Shown piece after piece: positions 19,894-27,832 of a DNA stretch of 59,364 nt (positions are counted from its first letter, which is position 1; each line of letters begins with the position of its first letter). A model generated the notes under the pieces. It was not told the origin of the DNA and did not search any database. It was given only the letters and a program-made list of their open reading frames with translations. The stretch comes from Lactobacillus sp. ESL0246 (GTDB taxonomy: Bacteria > Bacillota > Bacilli > Lactobacillales > Lactobacillaceae). The position numbers were made by a program, and so were the translations under genes. Location: NCBI RefSeq assembly GCF_003692965.1, contig NZ_REHC01000001.1:1-59364 (forward strand), read 5' to 3'.

Positions 19894-20685
19894 ATGCGAG
19901 AAATTAATATGATTAGCATTGACCAAATTAGATTTTACATTCCGTATGTAGCAAATACATTTCGTATCGAAGATGTAGATGAATTACGGTTAGCAAATAA
20001 AATTTTTGCTCTTTCAGATTATTTTGAAATTAAAGCTGAAAGTAAGGGTCAAAATGGTTATTCAAAAAGCTATAATTTTGGTTCTAATGAAAAGAAATAT
20101 GTTTCGGTAATGTGGAACCCTGACAGAAAGGACATGGGAATTTCAATCGATTTTACTGCTGTTGGTAAAGCTGTCTATGAAGCATTGGTTGCAGATTATA
20201 CTGGTTTAAAAGTTGATTGGCAAAATCTCATTAAGCAGGTTTATTTAGAATATCAAGGTCATGTTTCAAGAATTGATATTGCAACTGATTTAATTGACTA
20301 TAATTTTTCGGCTGATTCAATTGCTAAAAGAATTATGAATCAGGAATTGATATTTTTAAATAAGCAAGGTAATCGAATTCCGTCCGTACGTTTGAAATTT
20401 ATTAGTAATGCTGAAAAAGTAGAAACTATTTATGTTGGTGCTAGAACTAGCGATTGTTTTCTAAGGATTTATGATAAAAAGATTGAGCAAGATCGACCTG
20501 ATGGACGTTATCGAAGTATGTCTAAAGGCTGTCATGATTGGGTACGTCTTGAAGGCGAATTTAAAGGTAAAACAGCTCACAAAATCGGCGAATTAGTAGC
20601 TAAATTGAATAAGCAAGATATTTATTCAGACCTGCTAGGAATTGTATTAGAGCGGTGGTCGCTAGTTGAATACAAAAAAGATTAA
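19894..20685 (+). CDS. Rep_trans-family relaxase / replication initiator (MobT/NicK-like)
   Basis: A 263-residue member of the Rep_trans family, which includes rolling-circle initiators and the relaxases NicK and Tn916 Orf20. Recognisable blocks are the N-terminal IRFYIPYVANTFRI region, the central HVSRIDIATDLIDY (metal-site-like) segment, TIYVGARTSDCFLRIYDKKIEQ and WVRLEGEFKG. It should nick one strand at the adjacent hairpin, bind the 5' end covalently, and start transfer or replication of the excised circle. The catalytic tyrosine is not assigned with certainty; the tyrosine of LRIYDK is conserved in the family. The start ATG at 19894 follows GAGG. The next gene overlaps its end by 20 bp. 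Confidence 0.85.
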   Translation: MREINMISIDQIRFYIPYVANTFRIEDVDELRLANKIFALSDYFEIKAESKGQNGYSKSYNFGSNEKKYVSVMWNPDRKDMGISIDFTAVGKAVYEALVADYTGLKVDWQNLIKQVYLEYQGHVSRIDIATDLIDYNFSADSIAKRIMNQELIFLNKQGNRIPSVRLKFISNAEKVETIYVGARTSDCFLRIYDKKIEQDRPDGRYRSMSKGCHDWVRLEGEFKGKTAHKIGELVAKLNKQDIYSDLLGIVLERWSLVEYKKD

Positions 20686-21064
20686 GGAAAAATACAATCT
20701 TGCACCAGAATGGAAAGTTCTAACAGAACTAGCGAGTGGACTAGGAATTAATAATTTGGATCAAGAAAAAGCTAATTTAGACTTGTCATTAAACAAAACA
20801 ATAATGTGGTTTTTATTAGATGGAGCTGCAGGTGTTTTGTATTTAATTAAGGACAATTATGGTTGGATAGGTTTAAATCAGTTTTACCAATTTTTAAATC
20901 AGTATCTTGATAAGCCTAATCAAATAGGCGGCGTTAAGCTATCAGATTCATTAATTAGAAAATCGCAATTCATTAAAACTGAGAGTTCTAGGCAAGACTT
21001 TTCAAGAATATTAAGTAATTTACAACAAGAATTAAAGGATAGAGATACAGGAAAGGAAAAATAA
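20666..21064 (+). CDS. Element hypothetical protein
   Basis: 132 residues, not recognised. It starts at TTG 20666, inside the relaxase end, and overlaps the excisionase start by one base (TAATG), so translation appears coupled across three genes. The sequence is mixed: a hydrophilic start, a tryptophan/leucine-rich middle (MWFLLDGAAGVLYLIKDNYGWIGLNQFYQFLNQYL would be an amphipathic helix pair), and a charged C-terminus. No signal peptide. Its position between relaxase and Xis suggests a replication or transfer accessory. Confidence 0.7.
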   Translation: MNTKKIKEKYNLAPEWKVLTELASGLGINNLDQEKANLDLSLNKTIMWFLLDGAAGVLYLIKDNYGWIGLNQFYQFLNQYLDKPNQIGGVKLSDSLIRKSQFIKTESSRQDFSRILSNLQQELKDRDTGKEK

Positions 21065-21258
21065 TGTTTGGTGATACATTATTGAATGCACGGCAAATAG
21101 CCCAAAAGCTAGGTGTGAGTTATACATATTTTTTTAAGTTAATTGATAACGGGTGCCCATATCATCAATTAACAGAAGCTGGACGTAAATATTATGTCTT
21201 TGATGAAGTACAAGCGTGGTTACTTTCTAAACAAACATGTAAGGTCGTGAAGAAATAA
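21064..21258 (+). CDS. xis: Excisionase-like DNA-binding protein
   Basis: A 64-residue winged helix-turn-helix protein: LLNARQIAQKLGVSYTYFFKLIDNG..GRKYYVFDEVQAWLLSK. This is the MerR/excisionase-type fold used by Xis proteins to bend attachment-site DNA and favour excision. It abuts the integrase gene with no gap (stop at 21258, ATG at 21259), supporting joint expression and an excision role. Confidence 0.85.
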   Translation: MFGDTLLNARQIAQKLGVSYTYFFKLIDNGCPYHQLTEAGRKYYVFDEVQAWLLSKQTCKVVKK

Positions 21259-22512
21259 ATGGCAATCACGTTAATTAAAACTGGTAAGAATGTTGGTAAA
21301 TATCGCGTTAGAATACAGCCAACAGATAATGAAACTGGCAAGACTATTTCAGTACCAAGTAGAATTACTAAAACGACTAATAAACGTGAAGCTAAGCAAT
21401 TAGAAGAGAAAATGTGGGTAAGTTATCGTGAACGCAAAAATTTTGCGTTAGATGTGTTAAATCAGCCACTTGCAGAGGCTTTAAATCGATATGTTGAAGA
21501 AGAATATCGTTTAGGTCGTTGGTCGTCAATTACTACGTATGATAATTGGAAGTATACGGTTAAATTAGTGTCACGCTTCTTTGGTAAAAAGAAAGTTTAT
21601 GCAGTTAAAGAAAAAGATGTTCGTAATTTTGCAAGAGAATATGTTAGAACACACCAGGTAACTGTTACAGCTCATAGTACGATTGCTAGGCAATTACAAA
21701 ATTTGCGAGGTTTCTTTTTCAGTTTACAAGATTATGGCTTAGAAAAAAATCCGGTACCAATTAAGGCATTATCAAAATTTTTTAGACGTGATGAAATGGT
21801 GTCACCAGCTAAAAAATATGTTTTTACAAATGATGAAATTGCTAAGATTGAAGCTGAAATTTATCGTCAATTAAATACAACTAGTGTCAGTCATTGGACT
21901 ACTAAAATTGCAATTTTAATTGCTTTGCAAACTGGTATGCGACCACAAGAAATTCAAGGCCTTAAATGGTCTAATTTAGTCACTGATGGTAAGTATAAAG
22001 TTTTCAGAATAAATAATTCATGGAATGAAAAAGAAAAACAGTTTAACGGTCATTTGAAGAGTAGGCCTAAAGGCGAATTTAGACTAACCTTGCCCCTTCC
22101 TGAACCACTTTTACAGTTATTTGAGAAGTTTAAACATCGTCAGAATAGATTTCTCTTTGAGCATGATATGGCTAATAAAAATGATTTAATCATGTTGAAT
22201 ATTAAGGATTATCGTTTGTGTGCATTAGGCTATCCAGTAGTTCAAAAAAGCATGAATGATATGTTAAAAAACATTTGTGAGCAAGTCGGAATAGATAGTA
22301 ATGGTCTAAATATTAGTATGTACACTTGTCGGCATACGGTAGCAACTAAGTTGGGCAATACTCCAGGAATGTCTTTTCCGTGGGCAGCAAGTCGTATGGG
22401 TCATACAGTCAAGATGTTTATGAAAACTTATGTGCATGTTGATGAAGATAGAAATATTGAGATGTCAGATTTAGTTATGAATGATAATATTACTAATAGA
22501 TTTAATACCTAA
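21259..22512 (+). CDS. int: Tyrosine-type integrase
   Basis: A 417-residue site-specific recombinase that integrates and excises the element at tRNA-Thr. It has an N-terminal arm-binding domain (about 1-60), a SAM-like core-binding domain (about 65-170) and the catalytic domain. The catalytic domain shows the first arginine in GMRPQEIQGLKW, the second in YTCRHTVATKL, histidine in RMGHTVKMF and the nucleophile in TYVHVDEDR. The usual histidine of the HxxR box is tyrosine here (YTCR), a tolerated variation. The start ATG directly follows the xis stop. Confidence 0.93.
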   Translation: MAITLIKTGKNVGKYRVRIQPTDNETGKTISVPSRITKTTNKREAKQLEEKMWVSYRERKNFALDVLNQPLAEALNRYVEEEYRLGRWSSITTYDNWKYTVKLVSRFFGKKKVYAVKEKDVRNFAREYVRTHQVTVTAHSTIARQLQNLRGFFFSLQDYGLEKNPVPIKALSKFFRRDEMVSPAKKYVFTNDEIAKIEAEIYRQLNTTSVSHWTTKIAILIALQTGMRPQEIQGLKWSNLVTDGKYKVFRINNSWNEKEKQFNGHLKSRPKGEFRLTLPLPEPLLQLFEKFKHRQNRFLFEHDMANKNDLIMLNIKDYRLCALGYPVVQKSMNDMLKNICEQVGIDSNGLNISMYTCRHTVATKLGNTPGMSFPWAASRMGHTVKMFMKTYVHVDEDRNIEMSDLVMNDNITNRFNT

Positions 22513-22638
22513 GTTTAAGACTGGTTTTTCAAAATAAGAGTATAGTAAAGTTATTAGAGTTTTATAAAGGTAGAATATATAATAATGGTTAACTAGCTTA
22601 CTTGTGTGAAAAATATTGTCATTGAAAGGAATGATTAT

Positions 22639-24627
22639 ATGGAAAAACAATTAAATTCTTTGTATGAATTATTTAATAACACTATATTTAGGATACCAGA
22701 CTATCAACGAGGATTCGCTTGGACCGAAAGCGAAATCTCTGCTTTTTGGAATGATATCATAAATTTTGATATTTCAAGCTCTTATTATATGGGTGTTATT
22801 ACTACAGATAAAATTGATCGCAAAGATTACGATGATGTATTGCCAAATGATTCTTGGATTGTAGATCTTGGAGGATATACGCCACTATATGTTGTTGATG
22901 GACAGCAAAGACTTACTAGCATAATTATATTAATATCTGCAATAGTTAAAAATATGAATAAAAACAATAGAAAAGTAATTAATATTTATAGTATTGATGA
23001 TATTAAAAAAACTTTTTTAGTAAAATATAAAGGCAACTCTACTAAAGATTATACTGTTTTGTTTGGATATGATGATAAAAACTCTAGTGATGCATTTTTT
23101 AAAAGTAAAATTTTAGGATTAGATACATATAATGTAAATATAATAAATAACAAATATAATCAAAATTTAAAAGATGCATTTTCTTTTTTTATTGATAAAC
23201 TTGATAAGTTATCATTTAGTCAAATTCAAGAACTTTATTTGAAGTTGACAACAAAAATATTATTTAATATGTATCAGATAGACCATGAAATTAATGTCTT
23301 TGTGACATTTGAAACTATGAATAATAGAGGAAAACAATTATCAACTTTAGAATTGTTAAAAAATAGATTGATTTATTTAAGTACTCGCTTTCATAGAAAG
23401 TACAAGATAAATGGTGAGGCTGTACGAAAACAAATAAATAATTGTTGGAAGCAATTATATGATTTTCTTGGTAAAAAACCTGAAAAGATGTTATCAGATG
23501 ATGAGTTTCTTACAGCTCATACGATTACATATTTTTTCAAGCATCATAGTAAACATGAACTGCTAGAAAATTATTATAGAGATGGATTTAGGCATTTTTT
23601 ATTAGATGAATATTTTACAGTTAGTAACATTGAAAATGATAAAATAAAACCAGATAATATATTTGATTATGTTAGCAGTCTTAATAAAAGTATGAAATAT
23701 TGGTATTCTTTTAATTATCCTATGGATATTAGTGTTAATCCAGGTTTTGATAAACAGATTCGTATTTATTTTATGAAGTTAAAGTTACAAAATGATATTA
23801 CTTATAGAGGATTTAGACGTCCACTAGAGGATTGGAAAGTATTATCTCTTTATTACTTCTTGACAACAAATGATAATGCAAAACGTAAAGGCTTTTTGAG
23901 AAGGTTAGAGCGAATATATTTTATATATTCATTATGTGATGCTAATCCTACTAGTATATCAATTAGAGTTTTAAAATCTAAGTTGAATTTTGACAATTTG
24001 CTTGATAATTATAATAATCTTGATAAAGATATTGAAAAATTTCTTAGATCTGACGAATTTAAAACGTGTTTTTCGAAATTATGTGATGAATTATCTAGGA
24101 ATGGATTTTATAAAGAACATAATCTAATTACTTTTCCAACTAAATATATTATTTCGGAGTATATACTTGATCTATATAAGAAGGCTAAGGAACCATTGAC
24201 TCTTGAATTTGTTAATAACCTATATTTTGGAAATGATAGTGATGGCGTTCCATCTATTGAACATATATATCCCGAGAAGCCTAATAAAAGTAATAACTGG
24301 AATACTTTTTTCAGTAAGTATACCCAAACTGAAAAAGTTAGAATTAAAAATTCTTTGGGTAATTTACTTGTAATAAATAATAAAAAGAATGAAAAAATTG
24401 GTAACAAGTCTTTTAAAGATAAAAAGGAACATGGACATGTGGGTTACAAATTTGGAACTATTGATGAGCAAAGAGTAGCTAGTAATGAACAATGGACTAT
24501 AAAAGAAATAAAAACTAGAGGATTAGAAATAGTCAATTTCATTAATGAACATTGGGGAATTCAAATTCCTAGAGATAAGAGAATCGAATTTATTGGATTA
24601 GGGAAAGTGGATATAAATAAACAATAA
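22639..24627 (+). CDS. GmrSD-like type IV restriction protein (DUF262 + DUF1524)
   Basis: A 662-residue fusion of an N-terminal DUF262 (ParB-like NTPase) domain and a C-terminal DUF1524 His-Me-finger nuclease. DUF262 landmarks are FRIPDYQRGFAWTESE (about 17-32), YVVDGQQRLTSI (about 84-95, with the DGQQR loop) and GKQLSTLELLKNRL. The nuclease motif is SIEHIYPEK (H542) with the partner NSLGNLLVINNKKN. GmrSD proteins cut phage DNA with modified bases such as glucosylated hydroxymethylcytosine. The ATG at 22639 is preferred (AAAGGA 9 bases upstream) over an upstream TTG. It is very AT-rich with many AAA/ATA codons, unlike the core genes, fitting recent acquisition as cargo beside the integrase. 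Confidence 0.88.
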   Translation: MEKQLNSLYELFNNTIFRIPDYQRGFAWTESEISAFWNDIINFDISSSYYMGVITTDKIDRKDYDDVLPNDSWIVDLGGYTPLYVVDGQQRLTSIIILISAIVKNMNKNNRKVINIYSIDDIKKTFLVKYKGNSTKDYTVLFGYDDKNSSDAFFKSKILGLDTYNVNIINNKYNQNLKDAFSFFIDKLDKLSFSQIQELYLKLTTKILFNMYQIDHEINVFVTFETMNNRGKQLSTLELLKNRLIYLSTRFHRKYKINGEAVRKQINNCWKQLYDFLGKKPEKMLSDDEFLTAHTITYFFKHHSKHELLENYYRDGFRHFLLDEYFTVSNIENDKIKPDNIFDYVSSLNKSMKYWYSFNYPMDISVNPGFDKQIRIYFMKLKLQNDITYRGFRRPLEDWKVLSLYYFLTTNDNAKRKGFLRRLERIYFIYSLCDANPTSISIRVLKSKLNFDNLLDNYNNLDKDIEKFLRSDEFKTCFSKLCDELSRNGFYKEHNLITFPTKYIISEYILDLYKKAKEPLTLEFVNNLYFGNDSDGVPSIEHIYPEKPNKSNNWNTFFSKYTQTEKVRIKNSLGNLLVINNKKNEKIGNKSFKDKKEHGHVGYKFGTIDEQRVASNEQWTIKEIKTRGLEIVNFINEHWGIQIPRDKRIEFIGLGKVDINKQ

Positions 24628-24743
24628 TTTTGTTTTATGAATGTTGAATTTCTTGTTCGTTCCACAAATTCAACCACAAGCTTTTCTCACACATAGTTAG
24701 AAATATTGGTTTAATAAAATTAAGAATCATAAGCCTCTACACT

Positions 24744-24756
24744 TCTAGTCGCATAA
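24744..24756. other. attR: Candidate right attachment site (attR)
   Basis: TCTAGTCGCATAA matches the tRNA-Thr 3' end (16719-16732, TCTAGTCAGCATAA) except for one missing A. It lies shortly after the defence gene and after CCACAAA/CCACAAG words that may be integrase arm sites. The short imperfect match makes it tentative. Confidence 0.4.
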
Positions 24757-24776
24757 TTTAAATTTATGTAAGTTAG

Positions 24777-24826
24777 TTATCCTTTGTGTATCAAGGTTTT
24801 AAGTAGATACGCAAAGGATAATTTTT
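24777..24826 (+). terminator. Strong terminator past the element's right end
   Basis: TTATCCTTTG.GTATC pairs with GATAC.CAAAGGATAA (15 bp, one mismatch), loop about 15 nt, then a T-run. A second shorter hairpin, GAACATA / TATGTTC, follows near 24856-24878. Confidence 0.85.
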
Positions 24827-25032
24827 GTTTGAAAGGATAATTAAGAACACAAACAGAACATAAAAATTACTATGTTCCGTGGCTGATTTTTTGATAGACA
24901 CAAAGAGTGATATATTAGTATTTGTAGCAGCTTTTTTTGTGTGCAAAATGACATTTTTATAAAGTAAGAGGATGCTCACAATTTTGATGAGAAGCACTTT
25001 TATTTTATTGTAACTTTATGGTTATAGATTTT

Positions 25033-25092
25033 ACTGCGAGCGTCACCATTGGCTGGTTGCGGTAAATTATTATCTTCTTTAGCACTCGCAGT
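25033..25092. other. Unexplained structured GC-rich patch
   Basis: In the gene-poor stretch 24628-25191, ACTGCGAG (25033-25040) and CTCGCAGT (25085-25092) are perfect 8-bp inverse complements around a 44-base loop. That loop is richer in G+C at its 5' part than the surroundings. A T-run (CTTTTT) follows 8 bases later. It could be a small RNA, a binding site or a remnant; no known family was recognised. The rest of the stretch holds the terminators noted above and no convincing gene. Confidence 0.35.
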
Positions 25093-25139
25093 CCGAATAG
25101 CTTTTTACTCTTATAGAAAACTTAGAATGGTGTAAGTTT

Positions 25140-25172
25140 TTGTTATCACTTTGTACGACAATGATAGTACAA
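25140..25172 (+). promoter_or_regulatory. Promoter and operator of the toxin-antitoxin pair
   Basis: TTGTTA (25140-25145), 17 bp, GATAGT (25163-25168). The palindrome TTGTAC / GTACAA (25151-25156 with 25167-25172) overlaps the -10 box, as expected for autorepression by antitoxin and TA complex. Confidence 0.6.
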
Positions 25173-25191
25173 TTAAACTGAGATAATTATA

Positions 25192-25443
25192 ATGGCACAA
25201 ACAGCAAGAATGGATCCTAATATTAAAGCCAAGGCTAGTAAAGAATTAGAAAAACATCGTTTGAGTATTTCTGATTTTGTTAGAATGAGTTTGACTGAAG
25301 TTGCAACTGAGGGTCTTTCGAAGCAATATGTTGTTCCTACTCTTAGTGCAACTGTTCAAGCATCGCTAGCAGAGATAAAAGTAGATATGAATGGCACTAA
25401 GAAATTGGCTTTTCTAGTCAATTTAAGAAACAATTTGCTATGA
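25192..25443 (+). CDS. RelB/DinJ-type antitoxin
   Basis: An 83-residue protein with an N-terminal ribbon-helix-helix (MAQTARMDPNIKAKASKELEKHRLSISDFVRMSLTEVA) that binds the operator, and a C-terminal tail that should wrap the toxin. The pattern of DinJ (short strand, then helix with KAKASKELEKHGLSISD-like residues) is clear. It overlaps the toxin gene by 4 bp (ATGA), standard for TA pairs. It lies just outside the proposed right border of the mobilizable element. Confidence 0.85.
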   Translation: MAQTARMDPNIKAKASKELEKHRLSISDFVRMSLTEVATEGLSKQYVVPTLSATVQASLAEIKVDMNGTKKLAFLVNLRNNLL

Positions 25444-25769
25444 GTCAGGTTGATCCTAATTGGAACGATGTTTTTAAAGAACAATTACTAGAAGAAATTG
25501 ATTCTGAAAGACACACAGCCTGGAAATATATTGTGAATCAGTTAATAGAAGGCAAACGTATTCCAAGTTATTTTAAGCCTCACCCGCTTCATGCTAAACT
25601 GAAATTAATTAAGCAAATTAAAAAAGGCTTAGGTAATCCACAAGGTATGATCATTAAAATAATTGATATTCATCTTAATGGTCAAACAGGCGATCACTTA
25701 TTAATTTATTCGCAGTCCAAAACGATAGTGTATTTAGTTGCTATTGGAACTCATAGTGAATTGTTTTAA
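25440..25769 (+). CDS. YafQ/RelE-superfamily toxin
   Basis: A 109-residue putative ribosome-dependent mRNA nuclease. Family hallmarks are HPLHAKLKLIKQ in the middle and the C-terminal GDHLLIYSQSKTIVYLVAIGTHSELF, where GTHSELF holds the histidine and terminal phenylalanine used by YafQ-type toxins. The N-terminal part differs from E. coli YafQ, so target specificity may differ. Coupled to the antitoxin by a 4-bp overlap; the product appears complete. Confidence 0.8.
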   Translation: MSQVDPNWNDVFKEQLLEEIDSERHTAWKYIVNQLIEGKRIPSYFKPHPLHAKLKLIKQIKKGLGNPQGMIIKIIDIHLNGQTGDHLLIYSQSKTIVYLVAIGTHSELF

Positions 25770-26008
25770 TTAATTAGCTGGAACCAAAAATGGAACCAGC
25801 TAAGCGATTTAGAGTCGTGTAAACATTGATATATAAAGGTTTGAAGTCGGCAACCTTCTGGTTTCTAGTCCATTAGTTTTATGCTTTAATAAATTGAAAT
25901 AAGTAAAAAGTTTGGAAAATAAAGAAATTATTTGAAATAACCACACAGAAACACATGAGGTATTTTTAGTAGTTGAAATTAGAATTTTAGAGAGTAGTAA
26001 AATGGCTT
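25770..26008. other. Gene-free stretch after the toxin gene
   Basis: The 376-bp gap to the next gene begins with an 8-bp inverted repeat TTAGCTGG / CCAGCTAA (25774-25781 with 25796-25803) without a T-run, so it is a weak terminator at best. The remainder up to 26008 is AT-rich with no gene or RNA that I recognise. Confidence 0.5.
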
Positions 26009-26036
26009 AATAGCAGGCTTATGCCTGCTATTTTTG
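26009..26036 (+). terminator. Isolated terminator before the ABC exporter
   Basis: ATAGCAGGC / GCCTGCTAT, loop TTAT, then a T-run. It shields the exporter operon from upstream transcription. Confidence 0.85.
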
Positions 26037-26087
26037 TGTTCATGTAGAAATAAACAGTAATTCCTGAAGCACAGGCTATATAAAATG

Positions 26088-26115
26088 TTTACATTAAGAA
26101 TAACATGAGTATAAT
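26088..26115 (+). promoter_or_regulatory. Promoter of the ABC exporter operon
   Basis: TTTACA (26088-26093), 16-bp spacer, TATAAT (26110-26115), 30 bp before the first start codon. Confidence 0.65.
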
Positions 26116-26145
26116 ATTAATTATTAATGGGAGGAATGAGAGAAA

Positions 26146-27093
26146 ATGATCAGACTAGATAATGTCTCATTCGATTATGTAACATTTGAAAAAAATCCTG
26201 GGTTAATGGGTTCAGTGCATGATTTTTTAAAACGCAAGAATAAAAAAAAGCGGGCAATTGATACATTAAATTTAAACATTCCTGATGGTGAATTAATAGG
26301 ATTGATTGGACCTAACGGGGCAGGAAAAACTACTTTTGCAAAATTATTAACGGGGATAATAGAACCAACTGAAGGCGGTATTAGGATTGATAATATGAAT
26401 CCAGCTTTGCATCGGAGATCATTTTATCGAAATATTGGTGTAATGTTTGGCCAAAAGACCCAGCTTTCTTGGAACTTGCCACCTATGGATACGTTTAATA
26501 TGCTCAGTGCGATTTATCAATTAAATGATGAAGATTATGAAAAAAGATTAAATTATTTAATAGAGGTGTTGAATTTAAAAGACATCATCAAAACTCCTGT
26601 TCGGAAATTATCTTTAGGGCAGAGAGTAAAATGTGAGTTATTATGTACACTTATTCATTCACCCAAATACTTATTTCTAGATGAACCTACTCTAGGCTTG
26701 GATATAGGGACTCAAAAAAATATATATGATTTTTTACTTGAAGAAAATAGAGTAAATCAAACTACGATTATATTTACGTCACATAATTTACGTGATATTG
26801 AAGCGATTTCTAAGCGATTACTTATTTTAGCCCAGGGGCACATTGTTTTTGATGGATCTTTAAATTCGTTACCAGTGGATATAAACGATCATCAAAAATT
26901 TAAAGTTAAATTCTTGGATCCAAATAACAATATGGTTTCTAAAGAAAAAGTACTATCAATTTCAGAATTACAGAATGAAATTGATAGTGTAGGAGAGCAA
27001 AATATAATATCTGTTAATCGACAAGGAATGACAATCGAAGATTTGGTTTTATCAATATATAAAGAATGGGATAAAGCTAATGAAAAAAATTAA
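26146..27093 (+). CDS. ABC transporter ATP-binding protein (viologen-exporter-like)
   Basis: A 315-residue ATPase powering the two membrane proteins that follow. Walker A is GLIGPNGAGKTTFAK, the Q-loop region FGQKTQLSWNLPPMDTFNML, signature LSLGQRVKCELL, Walker B YLFLDEPTLGLD and H-loop FTSHNLRD. The SWNLPPMDTF segment is typical of the COG4586 group, which pairs with COG4587 and COG3694 permeases; one characterised relative is a cyanobacterial viologen exporter. Substrate here is unknown. The end overlaps the next gene by 14 bp. Confidence 0.9.
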   Translation: MIRLDNVSFDYVTFEKNPGLMGSVHDFLKRKNKKKRAIDTLNLNIPDGELIGLIGPNGAGKTTFAKLLTGIIEPTEGGIRIDNMNPALHRRSFYRNIGVMFGQKTQLSWNLPPMDTFNMLSAIYQLNDEDYEKRLNYLIEVLNLKDIIKTPVRKLSLGQRVKCELLCTLIHSPKYLFLDEPTLGLDIGTQKNIYDFLLEENRVNQTTIIFTSHNLRDIEAISKRLLILAQGHIVFDGSLNSLPVDINDHQKFKVKFLDPNNNMVSKEKVLSISELQNEIDSVGEQNIISVNRQGMTIEDLVLSIYKEWDKANEKN

Positions 27094-27832
27094 AAAGTAT
27101 ATGCCTGTTTTATATTTAGGAATGAAAGATAATGTGATTTTTCGCTCTAATATAATTCTTACAATAATATTGCAAATAGCTAACTTGGCGGTATCTTTAT
27201 GGGTATGGAATTTATTACTACCACATTCTGATTTTATAAATATGGCCAGGTATTTGATTCTTACCAATACAACCGCCTTAATATTTACAACTACTCCACT
27301 TTACTATTTGGCAAACTTAATTAGCTCTGGAAGATTATCAATGTATATAACTAAGCCTATATCACTTTTTTGGTATATTTTTTTGTATAGCTTTGGTAAG
27401 CAATTTTATATACTAATATTCTATTTGGGCTTACTAGTAATACTATCTAACAATTTTCTTATAGTTGTTTTTTTATTTTTCTATTTTATAGTTGCAAATT
27501 TTATGTTTTTTAACTTGATGTTGTTACTTGGAGAATTAAGTTTTTGGATTATTAATATGTGGCCTTTGCGTAACGGAATAAACGCAATTTACTTACTTCT
27601 GGGCGGATTGTACTTTCCTTTAAATATGCTAGATAAAAGAATTTATAGTTGGCTTCAATATAATCCCTTTTCTTTGGTTACTGATGTACCCGCAAGATTA
27701 ATGATTAATGGAGTTGATACGAATTCAGTTAAGTATTTTGGGGTAGTTCTTTTATGGCTAGTTAATTTTAACTTCCTTAGAAAATATATTTTTAAAATAG
27801 GGATTAAAAAATATGAAGGTATAGGTGCATGA
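27080..27832 (+). CDS. ABC-2 type permease subunit 1
   Basis: 250 residues with six hydrophobic segments, beginning MKKIKKYMPVLYLGMKDNVIFRSN. The layout (INMARYLILTN, SSGRLSMYITKPISLFWY, short loops, C-terminal RKYIFKIGIKKYEGIG) fits the COG4587-like member of the three-gene exporter. It overlaps the ATPase gene by 14 bp and the next permease by 4 bp, so all three subunits are translationally coupled, giving the expected ATPase dimer plus permease heterodimer. Confidence 0.85.
   Translation: MKKIKKYMPVLYLGMKDNVIFRSNIILTIILQIANLAVSLWVWNLLLPHSDFINMARYLILTNTTALIFTTTPLYYLANLISSGRLSMYITKPISLFWYIFLYSFGKQFYILIFYLGLLVILSNNFLIVVFLFFYFIVANFMFFNLMLLLGELSFWIINMWPLRNGINAIYLLLGGLYFPLNMLDKRIYSWLQYNPFSLVTDVPARLMINGVDTNSVKYFGVVLLWLVNFNFLRKYIFKIGIKKYEGIGA

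Larger units (their letters stand above)
16719..24756. mobile_element. Probable integrative mobilizable element in tRNA-Thr
   Basis: An ~8-kb block begins at the tRNA-Thr 3' end. It carries a divergent repressor, a two-part FtsK-like coupling protein, an oriT-like hairpin, a Rep_trans relaxase, an excisionase, a tyrosine integrase and a DUF262 defence gene. The core order (repressor, coupling ATPase, oriT, relaxase, Xis/Int) resembles ICEBs1/Tn916-type elements, but no conjugation pore genes are present. It would therefore need a helper, which defines an integrative mobilizable element. TCTAGTCAGCATAA at the tRNA end (16719-16732) recurs with one missing base as TCTAGTCGCATAA (24744-24756). 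Element identity is well supported; the exact right border is tentative. Confidence 0.75.

Noticed and set aside
24108-24407. 99-codon frame antisense to the GmrSD gene
   Set aside because: Shadow of a well-supported gene; no ribosome binding site.
24791-24997. 68-codon hydrophobic frame on the minus strand
   Set aside because: It spans a perfect plus-strand terminator and further hairpins. No ribosome binding site; isoleucine/lysine bias expected from AT-rich DNA.
25774-25803. Hairpin after the toxin gene as terminator
   Set aside because: The 8-bp stem has no following T-run on either strand; kept only as a weak inverted repeat.
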